Shown: positions 1 through 7,896, numbered from the stretch's first letter. The stretch: DNA of 17,953 bases from Pseudomonadota bacterium (GCA_023386885.1 JAEWIX010000028.1:1-17953); one strand, 5' to 3'. Translations and numbers: made by a program. Notes: generated from the sequence alone by a model not told the origin.

Positions 1-1
1 T

Positions 2-961
2 TTATTCCCCGGGGGGGGGCGGCGCGGGGGGGGGGCCCGCGCCACGCATCCGGGCCCGCACGCGCTCACGGTAGAAGGCGTAGAGGCCCGACGCCACGAT
101 CATCGACGCGCCGACGATCATCGGACCATCGGGCACTTCGCTGAACAGGATATAACCGAGCAGGATCGCCCACAGCAGCGCGGTATAGCGGAACGGCGCC
201 ACCGCCGAGATGTCGCCGGCGCGCATCGCCATGATGACGCACTGATAGCCGGTCAACACGAACACTGCCGCCAGCGCCAGCAGGCCGACCACGCGCGCGG
301 ACGGTTGCACCCATCCGCCGAGCGGCACCAGCACGAGCGCACCCACGACCGTCACCACAATGGTCGTCAACAGCGTGATGAACAGCGACGGGATTTCCGC
401 CGGAATGCGATTGGTAGCGAGATCGCGCAGTGTGCAGAACAGCACCGAGATCAGCGCCAGCAGCGCGAACTGGTTGAAGCCATCGAGCCCCGGACGAACG
501 ATCACCAGCACGCCGGCGAAGCCTATGCCGATCGCCGTCCAACGCCGCCAGCCGACCGGTTCGCTAAGCACCACCGCCGCGCCCAGCGTGATGGCCAGCG
601 GCAATGCCTGCATGATCGCGGAGATATTCGCGAGCGGCAGATGTACGATCGCGGCGAGAAACGCGACGGTGCCGCCGACCTCACCCATCACGCGCAACGC
701 CACCGGCTTCACCATCAGCGTCCGCACCGGGCGTATGGCGCCCCGTGAAATCGTCAACGCCGCAATCAGCACGATGGCGAACACGCCGCGTACCAGCATG
801 ATCTCGCCGAAGTTGATCTCCGACGACACCGCTTTGGTGATCGCATCGTTCATGGTGAAGCTTGCCATGGCAATCGCCATGAACAGGCTGCCGCGAAGAT
901 TGGGGGAAAGGGCCACGGCGAGGCTCGGGTCTGGCGCGTAGAGCTGCGCGCCAACGGGCAC
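2..961 (-). CDS. EamA/DMT-family drug/metabolite permease
   Basis: A 319-aa, very hydrophobic protein with about ten predicted membrane helices in two halves, the layout of EamA (DMT superfamily) transporters of the inner membrane. The first half carries the MNDAITK region after helix 1. The second half ends with YAFYRERVRARMR, a basic cytoplasmic tail. The substrate cannot be read from sequence; family members export amino acids, metabolites or drugs. The farthest start is GTG at 961 with no clear SD. GTG at 916 or ATG at 880 are alternatives that would remove a poorly hydrophobic N-terminus. The last 13 or so residues are almost only Gly, Ala and Pro, encoded by two runs of 9 and 10 G on the plus strand, which may be a sequencing weak point. 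A strong hairpin separates it from the kinase gene upstream, so it is probably transcribed separately. The family call is confident; the function is open. Confidence 0.85.
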   Translation of the reverse strand: MPVGAQLYAPDPSLAVALSPNLRGSLFMAIAMASFTMNDAITKAVSSEINFGEIMLVRGVFAIVLIAALTISRGAIRPVRTLMVKPVALRVMGEVGGTVAFLAAIVHLPLANISAIMQALPLAITLGAAVVLSEPVGWRRWTAIGIGFAGVLVIVRPGLDGFNQFALLALISVLFCTLRDLATNRIPAEIPSLFITLLTTIVVTVVGALVLVPLGGWVQPSARVVGLLALAAVFVLTGYQCVIMAMRAGDISAVAPFRYTALLWAILLGYILFSEVPDGPMIVGASMIVASGLYAFYRERVRARMRGAGPPPAPPPPGE

Positions 962-986
962 ATTAGAAAAGGGATGTGGATAGAAT

Positions 987-1017
987 CGAGGTGCGATCCG
1001 GATCGGACCGCACCTCG
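987..1017 (-). terminator. Strong hairpin, probable terminator of the kinase gene
   Basis: Nine-base outer arms (CGAGGTGCG at 987-995 and CGCACCTCG at 1009-1017) pair perfectly. After one A/C mismatch, a second stem TCCG/CGGA closes on a GAT loop. It lies 10 bp past the stop codon of the phosphotransferase gene and before the EamA gene. The following minus-strand bases are only weakly T-rich, so it is not a textbook intrinsic terminator. It may end transcription with help from Rho or protect a 3' end. Confidence 0.55.
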
Positions 1018-1027
1018 GAATGTTGCG

Positions 1028-2086
1028 TTATTTCGCGCCGGCTTTCTGCGCGTATTCCCAGGCTGCCTTGGCGAGAGGAACGGTTCGCTTCGCCGATTCC
1101 ATCGCCTTGGCGCTGGCGGCGGTGCCGTCGCGAATCCGGCCGGCGATACCCTGCGTGATACCCGCAAGGCGGAACAGGTTGTAGGCGAAGTACCAGTTCA
1201 GCTCCGGCACCTCGTCGCCCGTCACCTTGCAATAGATCGAGGCGGCTTCCTCCATGGTCGGAATGTTGAGCGCCTTGAGATCGATGTTGGCGAGCCCCGG
1301 CATAGTCCACTGCATCAACAGATACGTGAAATCCGCCATCGGATCGCCGAGCGTCGACAACTCCCAATCCAGCACCGCCTGCACGCGCGGCTCGGTGGCA
1401 TGGAAGATCATGTTGTCGAGGCGATAGTCGCCATGCACGATGGAGACGCGACGCTGCTCCGGCATGGTGCTCGGCAGCCATTCGATCAGCCGCTCGACTT
1501 CCGGAATGTGCTGCGTCTCCGACGCGCGATACTGCTTGGTCCAGCGATCGACCTGCCGCGCAAAATAATTGCCCGACTTGCCGAAGTCACCGAGACCGAT
1601 GGCCTCGGGATTGTATCGATGCAGATTTGCCAGCGTCTCGATCTTGCTGGTGAAGATCGCGCGGCGCGCGTCCGCCGGCTGGCTCGGCAACGCCGGATCC
1701 CAGAACACCCGGCCCTCTTCCATCGACATGATGTAGAACGCCGCGCCGATCACCGAATCGTCGGTGCATAGCGCATACGCGCGCGCAACGGGAAAGCCTT
1801 GCTTGCTGAGCGCCGCGATCACGCGGAACTCGCGATCCACCGCATGCGCGGACGGCAATAGTTTGCCGAACGGCTTGCGCCGCATCACGTAGGAACGGCC
1901 GGGCGTATCGAGCCGATACGTCGGATTGGATTGGCCGCCCTTGAATTGCAGGACCGTCAACGGTCCCGCGTAACCTTCGACATGCTCCTTCATCCAGTTC
2001 TCGAGGCGGATTTCATCGATCCGATGCCGCTCCTCGATAGGCTTGGTGCCGGAGAACTCTTCGTCTTTTCTAACGCCGTCTGCCAA
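1028..2086 (-). CDS. Phosphotransferase (APH) family protein, LvaA/ACAD11-kinase-like
   Basis: A 352-aa kinase-fold protein of the APH (aminoglycoside phosphotransferase) family. The catalytic loop HGDYRLDN lies at about residues 218-225 (H218, D220, N225), and the metal-binding DWE of VLDWELSTLGDP starts at about D240. The N-terminal FKGGQSNPTY segment fits the nucleotide-binding loop. This subtype is not an antibiotic-resistance kinase. Relatives are LvaA, which phosphorylates 4-hydroxyacyl-CoA in levulinate breakdown, and the N-terminal domain of animal ACAD10/11. The acyl-CoA dehydrogenase gene lies 67 bp upstream on the same strand, which fits that role. I chose the TTG at 2086 because GGAG lies seven bases before it. 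The frame stays open to 2305, but that part overlaps the dehydrogenase gene and has no kinase-like sequence. The family is sure; the substrate is inferred. Confidence 0.85.
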   Translation of the reverse strand: MADGVRKDEEFSGTKPIEERHRIDEIRLENWMKEHVEGYAGPLTVLQFKGGQSNPTYRLDTPGRSYVMRRKPFGKLLPSAHAVDREFRVIAALSKQGFPVARAYALCTDDSVIGAAFYIMSMEEGRVFWDPALPSQPADARRAIFTSKIETLANLHRYNPEAIGLGDFGKSGNYFARQVDRWTKQYRASETQHIPEVERLIEWLPSTMPEQRRVSIVHGDYRLDNMIFHATEPRVQAVLDWELSTLGDPMADFTYLLMQWTMPGLANIDLKALNIPTMEEAASIYCKVTGDEVPELNWYFAYNLFRLAGITQGIAGRIRDGTAASAKAMESAKRTVPLAKAAWEYAQKAGAK

Positions 2087-2153
2087 AGTGGCGCTCCGTT
2101 TGGTTTCATCCCACGGGATTTCGTTCCAGCGGGAGCGCCACGATGGGGACCCG

Positions 2154-3392
<1,239 letters not shown>

Positions 3393-3531
3393 CGGTGGAT
3401 CCTCGCGGTTATCTTGAAAATGAGGGATCACGCTACCGCCCCACCCTCCACGTACACACGCGACATTGCCGCGCGTGTGCCGCGAGTTAGCGAAGCAACA
3501 GCGACCGCGAAACGCCCGATGCGGATACGCA

Positions 3532-3560
3532 TTGACAATTCGCGACTATGAAACGATAGT
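3532..3560 (+). promoter_or_regulatory. Putative tetR promoter
   Basis: A TTGACA -35 box at 3532-3537 is followed after 17 bases by GATAGT at 3555-3560. The -10 box sits in the centre of the inverted-repeat operator, so bound repressor would block it. On the minus strand, TTGCAA (3584-3579) and AACTAT (3561-3556), also 17 apart, are a weaker candidate promoter for the acyl-CoA dehydrogenase gene. The two would overlap head-on at their -10 boxes. Confidence 0.5.
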
Positions 3561-3566
3561 TTCATA
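3547..3566. promoter_or_regulatory. TetR-type operator, perfect 8+8 bp inverted repeat
   Basis: The arms TATGAAAC (3547-3554) and GTTTCATA (3559-3566) are exact reverse complements around a GATA spacer. The site lies in the 225-bp gap between the divergent acyl-CoA dehydrogenase and TetR genes and covers the likely -10 regions of both. Position and symmetry are typical of an autoregulating TetR repressor that also controls its divergent target. Confidence 0.7.
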
Positions 3567-3617
3567 CAACTGTTTGAATTGCAATCGCCAGATCGAATTG
3601 GGGCATGCTCGCCCCGC

Positions 3618-4310
3618 ATGGCCCACCCGACAAAGCGAAGCGCGGCACCCATGGCGACAGACCGAACCCGGGCGGCAATCCTCAATGCCGCCGAACAACT
3701 CTATGCCGAACGCGGGTTCTCCGAGGTGACGCTGCGCGACATCGTCGCAGCGGCCGGCGTCAATCTCGCCGCGGTCAACTATCACTTCGGCTCCAAAGAC
3801 GAACTCATCGCCGAATTATTCGTGACGCGGAGTATCGCCACCAATCGCGAGCGGTTGAATGAATTGAAGGCGGCCGAGGAAGAAGGCTCCGGCCGCGCGC
3901 CCATCGAGGCGGTGATCCGCGCCCTGGTCGGGCCGACCTTACGCGGCTGCCTCGGCCCGGACCGCCAGCGCGCAACGGCCGCGCGCTTCATGATCCGCGC
4001 CTCGATCGAAGCGGTCCCACCGATCCGAAAAATCCGCAATCGCGAGATCAGCCATCTGCGGCGGTTCGCGGCCGCGATGCAGCGCTCCCTGCCCGACGTC
4101 GCCGAGGTGGACATCTATTGGGGCCTGCACTTCGCGCTGGCGATGGCGCACCAGACCATCCGCGACAGCGAACGGCTGACCAAACTCTCCAACGGTCTAT
4201 GCGACCTCGACGATGTCGAGGGGATCATCGCCCGCGTCGTCACCGCCGCGAGCCTGGCGCTGACGACGAAAAGAGCTGGAACGGCAACAGCCAAGGCGCA
4301 ACGGGCCTGA
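3618..4310 (+). CDS. TetR/AcrR-family transcriptional regulator
   Basis: A 230-aa regulator. The N-terminal DNA-binding domain reads ILNAAEQLYAERGFSEVTLR, then the helix-turn-helix DIVAAAGVNLAAVNYHFGSK (about residues 40-59), the TetR signature. The rest is a helical ligand and dimer domain with no match I can name. It is divergent from the acyl-CoA dehydrogenase/kinase pair and faces a perfect palindrome in the shared intergenic region. It most likely represses that pair and itself, and an acyl-CoA or similar metabolite would be the expected inducer. The start is uncertain: ATG at 3618 and ATG at 3651 are both possible (the second begins MATDRTRAAIL), with no strong SD at either. TTG at 3579 would make a longer N-terminus without support. 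Confidence 0.9.
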   Translation: MAHPTKRSAAPMATDRTRAAILNAAEQLYAERGFSEVTLRDIVAAAGVNLAAVNYHFGSKDELIAELFVTRSIATNRERLNELKAAEEEGSGRAPIEAVIRALVGPTLRGCLGPDRQRATAARFMIRASIEAVPPIRKIRNREISHLRRFAAAMQRSLPDVAEVDIYWGLHFALAMAHQTIRDSERLTKLSNGLCDLDDVEGIIARVVTAASLALTTKRAGTATAKAQRA

Positions 4311-4355
4311 GCGGTTGTGGACGGCTTATTGAAGCTGGGAATGGCTAAAGGCGAC

Positions 4356-4429
4356 TGGAGCGGGTGAAGGGAATCGAACCCTCGTATTCAGCTTGGAAGG
4401 CTGCTGCTCTACCATTGAGCTACACCCGC
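4356..4429 (-). tRNA. tRNA-Gly (anticodon TCC)
   Basis: The acceptor arms GCGGGTG (4429-4423) and CACCCGC (4366-4360) pair fully. The D arm GCTC/GAGC, an anticodon loop CTTCCAA giving TCC, and a T arm with TTCGATT are all present. The CCA tail is encoded at 4358-4356. It is 74 nt long including CCA. It lies 45 bp after the tetR stop, on the opposite strand. Confidence 0.97.
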
Positions 4430-4522
4430 GCTGGCGCGATGCACTATCACGCTCGCCGCAAAGGCTCAACCGGCAACACCGGATTCCCGTCGGTGCCGGG
4501 TGACTTGCGCGAGTCTGTCAGG

Positions 4523-4753
4523 TCAATCGTCGGCGAATTCGGAGAACATTGCCCGCGTCAGCCGCCAGCCGCGCGGCTTGGCCCGCTTCGGCACCTCGCC
4601 TGGCTCGTGCTTCATGATGACGGGCTTGCTTTCCTTGGCGCGATACGGCGGCGGCCAGTTGGCCAGCCGGGTCTGCCCGGTCTCGGCCGGTCGCAGATAG
4701 GAGCGCGCGGATCGCTGTCCGATGCCGGCATTGGAATCGCGGGTTTTGGCCAC
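4523..4753 (-). CDS. Small basic hypothetical protein (76 aa)
   Basis: A 76-aa, Arg/Lys/Pro-rich protein beginning with a GTG-initiated VAKTRDSNAG and ending MFSEFADD. It has no signal peptide or membrane segment and no domain I recognise; it is probably cytosolic. The start at GTG 4753 is well supported by AGGAGG seven bases upstream. The same frame runs up to 4882, but that part looks non-coding. The internal segment LANWPPPYRAKESKPVIMKH and the C-terminal RGWRLTRAMF look like a folded, conserved sequence rather than chance. It lies alone between tRNA-Gly and a 33-aa membrane protein gene, all on the minus strand. The function is unknown. Confidence 0.65.
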   Translation of the reverse strand: MAKTRDSNAGIGQRSARSYLRPAETGQTRLANWPPPYRAKESKPVIMKHEPGEVPKRAKPRGWRLTRAMFSEFADD

Positions 4754-4916
4754 GGCGCAACCTCCTGTCGCGACAGGCTTCCGTAAAGACCTTGACGAGA
4801 GGTTAAATGCTTTGGGCAAATTCGCCGGTTGCGGCGCCCTGCCGCACCCGTTGCGGCCGATTGGGAGAACTGTTGCCGCCATCGGCGGCCCATCAAACGG
4901 TCAGGAAAAGAACGCC

Positions 4917-5018
4917 TCAGGCGCGGCCGTTATGGCCCGACCGGTAGCCGTCGATGGCATGGGCGAGGAAAATACCAGCACTCAGAAAACCGAAAATCAC
5001 AGTTACAGTCTCGAACAT
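4917..5018 (-). CDS. 33-aa single-pass membrane miniprotein
   Basis: A very short frame: MFETVTVIFGFLSAG, then IFLAHAIDGYRSGHNGRA, then TGA. AAGGA lies eight bases before the ATG at 5018, a good SD. Residues 4-21 form one hydrophobic helix, followed by a polar, basic tail, so an N-out/C-in inner-membrane peptide is likely. Its length is below the cut-off of most gene finders. I think close relatives occur in Bradyrhizobium-type genomes, but I cannot verify that here. It stands alone, 163 bp before the 76-aa gene on the same strand, so the two could share a transcript. The function is unknown; small proteins like this often tune transporters or sensor kinases. Confidence 0.6.
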   Translation of the reverse strand: MFETVTVIFGFLSAGIFLAHAIDGYRSGHNGRA

Positions 5019-5449
5019 CGTCGTCGTCCTTGGCCCAGCCACCTCACGTAACGGCATGCAACCCCGCACAGTCAAAAGGAAAACCGGAGTAATCACGATT
5101 CAGCGAGGTGCTGATGATTTTCGGCAACAGGTTTATGGCGGGACGGTGCGCAAAGGAGGCCATTGCCATGGCCAGACATCCGCGCCGCGTCGCATTCAGT
5201 CCGATCAAAGGATCCGTATCAGCCATACTGCGGCTTCCCCGGACAGTGAGTCTCGATCGAATGCGCGTCTCCAGAGGCCGGGCGACATGATCAGGTCTAC
5301 GGCACAATCGATGCCGTCACGGTTTCACCCGCGGCGTCGACCCTTGCGGTTGTTTGCGCCATCAGCTCCGTCTCCGGTACGAGCTGGCGGTACGCCAGAC
5401 TGATGCGGACAATTCCATAAAATTTTGAGGATGGTTCGGAAAGAAAGGA
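5019..5449. other. 431-bp interval without a confident gene
   Basis: This stretch lies between the membrane miniprotein and tRNA-Tyr. Two short frames overlap in it. One is on the plus strand at 5114-5290 (58 aa), with GAGG five bases before its ATG. The same frame has an inner ATG at 5168 preceded by AAAGGAGG. The other is on the minus strand at 5044-5226 (60 aa), beginning MADTDPLIG. Neither has the high third-position GC of neighbouring genes or a recognisable motif. There is also a short hairpin, CTGGCG/CGCCAG around GTA, at 5384-5398. The plus-strand frame is the better candidate gene because of its ribosome binding sites, but it remains weak. Confidence 0.5.
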
Positions 5450-5535
5450 TGGTGGGGGAAGAAGGACTCGAACCTTCGAAGCCATACGGCGGCTGATTTA
5501 CAGTCAGCTCCCTTTGCCACTCGGGACACTCCCCC
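5450..5535 (-). tRNA. tRNA-Tyr (anticodon GTA)
   Basis: An 86-nt class II tRNA with a long variable arm (CCGCCGTATGGC region). The acceptor strand begins GGGGGAG at 5535, the anticodon loop CTGTAAA gives GTA, the T loop is TTCGAGT, and CCA is encoded at 5452-5450. A short inverted repeat, CCTCGT/ACGAGG, lies four to nineteen bases upstream of its 5' end. Confidence 0.97.
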
Positions 5536-5602
5536 GCTCCTCGTCAACACGAGGTCGCCGCCCGAACCGGGGCTGGAAGACCGTTGATGACGATAAAACG
5601 AA

Positions 5603-5619
5603 CGCCCTGTTACAGGGCG
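5603..5619. repeat. 7+7 bp inverted repeat in the rlmB leader
   Basis: CGCCCTG (5603-5609) and CAGGGCG (5613-5619) are perfect reverse complements around TTA. The site is in the 207-bp gap between the divergent tRNA-Tyr and rlmB genes. It could be a hairpin in the rlmB 5' leader or a dimeric protein site; nothing in the sequence decides between the two. Confidence 0.4.
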
Positions 5620-5742
5620 CTGGCTGGGCGGGGTTATGGCGGAAACGCCATGGCAAAGTCAACCAAGGGCGGCAGGAATATATTGGCGACCGGTTCCCAC
5701 GGTGCAAATTGCCATTATCCGGGGCCCGTGAGAGAACGCCGC

Positions 5743-6561
5743 ATGACCGATGATCGAAAACCGCGATTCCAGCGGCCGCCGCGCAAAACCCGGCAACGAG
5801 GACCTGAACGTCGCGGAAACTGGCGCGACGGCGGCCACCATGGCGACGATGCCGTGATCCTCTACGGCTGGCACACGGTGACGGCAGCGCTCGCCAACCC
5901 GCGCCGACACATTCGCAAGCTGCTGCTGACCGAGAACGCCGCTCGCCGGCTGGCCGAGGAGACGATCGAAACCCGCGTCACGCCGGAGATCGTCCGTCCG
6001 CAGCAGATCGACCATCTTCTGGGCCCGGACGCGGTCCATCAGGGACTGTTTGCGGAAGCCGACGCCCTGTCCTCGCCGAGCATCGAGACCCTGCCGCAGG
6101 ACGGGATCGTGCTGGTGCTTGACCAGATCACCGACCCGCACAATGTCGGCGCCATCATGCGTTCGGCGGCGGCCTTCGCGGTGAAGGCGATCGTCACCAC
6201 GGCACGGCACAGCCCGGAGGCCACCGGCGTCCTGGCCAAATCCGCCTCCGGCGCGCTCGAACTGGTGCCGCTGGTGCTGGTGCAAAATCTTGCCCGCGCC
6301 CTGACCGAACTCAACCAGCGCGGCTTTCTCACGGTCGGCCTCGACAGTGCCGGCAGCGAGAATCTGGCTGCCGTCCCGCTACGACAGCCGCTAGCGCTGG
6401 TGCTCGGCGCCGAGGGTAAAGGCCTGCGGCAGCTAACCCGCGAGACCTGCAATGTCATGACCCGGCTCGACATGCCCGGCGACATCAAGAGCCTCAATGT
6501 CTCGAATGCCGCGGCGCTCTCGCTCTACATCTGCGCCAGCCGGCTCGGCCTGATGGCTTGA
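5743..6561 (+). CDS. rlmB: 23S rRNA (guanosine-2'-O-)-methyltransferase RlmB
   Basis: A 272-aa SpoU/TrmH-family RNA methyltransferase, with RlmB the likely type; it methylates the ribose of G2251 in the 23S rRNA P-loop using SAM. After a basic, disordered N-terminus (1-35) comes the SpoU substrate-binding domain (about 36-110, starting VILYGWHTVTAAL). The trefoil-knot SPOUT domain follows. It has motif 1 DPHNVGAIMRSA (N134, R140), motif 2 LVLGAEGKGLR (E224) and motif 3 SLNVSNAAALSLY (S250, N252). I start at ATG 5743, where the typical basic N-terminus begins. The frame is open upstream to 5584, but that part is unlike the family. The SD is weak (GAGAGA). The gene is divergent from tRNA-Tyr and convergent with a secreted-protein gene, with a terminator between. 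Confidence 0.93.
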   Translation: MTDDRKPRFQRPPRKTRQRGPERRGNWRDGGHHGDDAVILYGWHTVTAALANPRRHIRKLLLTENAARRLAEETIETRVTPEIVRPQQIDHLLGPDAVHQGLFAEADALSSPSIETLPQDGIVLVLDQITDPHNVGAIMRSAAAFAVKAIVTTARHSPEATGVLAKSASGALELVPLVLVQNLARALTELNQRGFLTVGLDSAGSENLAAVPLRQPLALVLGAEGKGLRQLTRETCNVMTRLDMPGDIKSLNVSNAAALSLYICASRLGLMA

Positions 6562-6585
6562 TAACCTCGATCAGTACAAGACAAA

Positions 6586-6614
6586 ACCCGCCCGCGGCCT
6601 GACCGCGAGCGGGT
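6586..6614. terminator. Bidirectional terminator between rlmB and secreted-protein gene
   Basis: The arms ACCCGC and GCGGGT (6586-6591, 6609-6614) pair, with a second stem CGCGG/CCGCG after one C/A mismatch and a CCTGA loop. On the minus strand the stem runs straight into TTTTGTCTT, a good U tract for ending the convergent secreted-protein gene. On the plus strand it is followed by TCAATTTG, weaker but usable for rlmB. Confidence 0.8.
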
Positions 6615-6636
6615 CAATTTGTGACCGGCGAGAAGA

Positions 6637-7281
6637 TCAGTGCCGGTGCGCGCGCGGGCCGTGATGGAAGCCGCTGCGATACGAATAGCTGCCGCTGTCG
6701 CGGAAGCGCGGCGCACGATTGGCGTGCGTGCTCACCATACGCGACGCACCGTGACGAACGGCGTAACCGTGACGCGGCGCATGACCATAGCGAACGCTCG
6801 GGCGCGCCGCATGACGATAACCGTAGCGGAGATGCGCCGGACGCGCATGACGCCAGCGATAGCTGGTGATCGCCGGACCGCGCGAAACGACGCCACCGTA
6901 GGAATAATGATTGATCGGGTTGGCATAGGGCCCGCCGGTGTAGCCATAGTGACCGCGGTAACCGTGGTGGCCGCGCCAGCCGGTGACGACGCGCTCCTGA
7001 TAGTAGGGACGCGGCGCGAACTGGCCGGGACCATCGTAAACCGGTCCCTGATTGACCCAGTAATATCGCGGCGACGGATCAGCCAGCCGCTGATAGCGGC
7101 CGTAACCGGCGTAACCGTAGCCGGCATGATAGCTCGACCCGCACGGGCTGACATATGCCTGTCCGCACGGCGAGCACGGACTGGTAAACAGCCCTCCTCC
7201 GCCGCCGCAAGCCATTGCCGGCGCGGCACTGACGGTGACCACGGCGAACGCGGCCACCAATCCTGAAAACATCTGACGCAT
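6637..7281 (-). CDS. Secreted Gly/Tyr/His/Arg-rich low-complexity protein
   Basis: A 214-aa exported protein. The N-terminus MRQMFSGLVAAFAVVTVSAAPAMA is a clear Sec signal peptide with a likely signal peptidase I site before CGGGGG. The mature start holds five Cys (CGGGGG, SPCSPCGQ, SPCGSS), and the rest is dominated by Gly, Tyr, His, Arg and Ser in YGYAGYGRY- and YGHAPRHGY-like patterns. There is no enzymatic domain. Similar proteins with a Cys-rich mature start are, as I recall, common in Bradyrhizobium, with unknown function. The start ATG 7281 has GGAGAG upstream. The open frame reaches 7464 but overlaps the next gene. It lies 56 bp after another secreted-protein gene, probably in one operon. 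A surface or envelope structural role is only a guess. Confidence 0.8.
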   Translation of the reverse strand: MRQMFSGLVAAFAVVTVSAAPAMACGGGGGLFTSPCSPCGQAYVSPCGSSYHAGYGYAGYGRYQRLADPSPRYYWVNQGPVYDGPGQFAPRPYYQERVVTGWRGHHGYRGHYGYTGGPYANPINHYSYGGVVSRGPAITSYRWRHARPAHLRYGYRHAARPSVRYGHAPRHGYAVRHGASRMVSTHANRAPRFRDSGSYSYRSGFHHGPRAHRH

Positions 7282-7292
7282 AACTCTCTCCT

Positions 7293-7324
7293 GTTGGTCT
7301 TTTTTGAGTGTTCGTTGGTCTTTT
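7293..7324. repeat. Two 11-bp direct repeats 21 bp apart
   Basis: GTTGGTCTTTT occurs at 7293-7303 and again at 7314-7324. The start-to-start distance is 21 bp, two turns of DNA. On the coding (minus) strand this reads AAAAGACCAAC twice, in the 56-bp gap just before the SD of the downstream secreted-protein gene. It could bind a protein on one face of the DNA, or be an RNA-level signal; a recent local duplication is also possible. Confidence 0.6.
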
Positions 7325-7337
7325 ATTGTTTGATCAT

Positions 7338-7796
7338 TCATGGGCGCGGAAGCAGACCACGCCGATGCCAGTGTCGCTCGTCTCGCTCGCGCGGCGCTTC
7401 GATCACCATTGGCGGATAGGCCGGAACGGCAGCCTGCGCCGGTGGCGCCGATTGCGCCGACCATGAGCGGCTGTAACTTTCCGCGCGGGGCGGCAGCTTG
7501 CGGTTTGCCGGCGGCTCACGTTCCAGTCGACCATATCCCGGCATCTTGCCCGCGCTCGGATAATAGTGTCCGACCTCTGGCTCCGCTCCGATCCTGCGAC
7601 CGCCGTAGATGGTCGGCTGCATGTGGACGTTCTTCGCGAGACCCCAGTCGCTTTCGACCACGGCGTAGGATGCATCGATACCGTTGATGATGATCGGGAC
7701 GCCGATACGTCCCGGAATCACGATCGAAAAGCCGTCATTGGCCGAAGCGGCCAACGGCATGCCGACGAGCATCACCAGTGCGCAGACCGCACGCAT
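7338..7796 (-). CDS. Secreted hypothetical protein (152 aa)
   Basis: A 152-aa exported protein. MRAVCALVMLVGMPLAASA is a signal peptide, cleaved before NDGF. The mature protein starts with FSIVIPGRIGVPIIINGID, a hydrophobic beta-rich stretch. It then has the region VVESDWGLAKN and a Pro/Arg/Tyr-rich tail with GHYYPSAGKMPGYGRLE. I recognise no domain; it looks like a conserved periplasmic protein of the Bradyrhizobium group. ATG 7796 has GAGGA eight bases upstream and fits the signal peptide. The TTG at 7811 would place four residues before it. It is followed by the Gly/Tyr-rich secreted protein gene and is probably cotranscribed with it. Confidence 0.8.
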   Translation of the reverse strand: MRAVCALVMLVGMPLAASANDGFSIVIPGRIGVPIIINGIDASYAVVESDWGLAKNVHMQPTIYGGRRIGAEPEVGHYYPSAGKMPGYGRLEREPPANRKLPPRAESYSRSWSAQSAPPAQAAVPAYPPMVIEAPRERDERHWHRRGLLPRP

Positions 7797-7876
7797 CGCA
7801 AATATCCTCAAACAGATGCCTCACCGTAGCGGAACAACGTGCGTCAGGGGTTAAGGCGGCACGGTATTTTGCCGGT

Positions 7877-7896
7877 AAGCCTAACGCGTAAGGCTT
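7877..7896. repeat. Small inverted repeat upstream of the secreted-protein operon
   Basis: AAGCCT (7877-7882) and AGGCTT (7891-7896) are reverse complements with an 8-base spacer, in the 235-bp gap between the secreted-protein operon and tRNA-Thr. It lies 81 bp before the ATG at 7796 and could be an operator. The rest of the gap shows nothing else besides the tRNA promoter. Confidence 0.3.

Noticed and set aside
5044..5226. Minus-strand 60-codon frame MADTDPLIG in the empty interval
   Set aside because: The SD is nine bases away and poor; no motif and atypical codon use, so it is listed only as part of the interval.
5587..5742. In-frame N-terminal extension of rlmB
   Set aside because: Open by chance in GC-rich DNA; it overlaps an inverted repeat and does not resemble the RlmB N-terminus.
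6637..7281. Lipoprotein reading of the Gly/Tyr-rich secreted protein because of Cys after the signal peptide
   Set aside because: The bases before Cys read A-M-A, not a proper lipobox (L-[AS]-[GA]-C); signal peptidase I cleavage is more likely.
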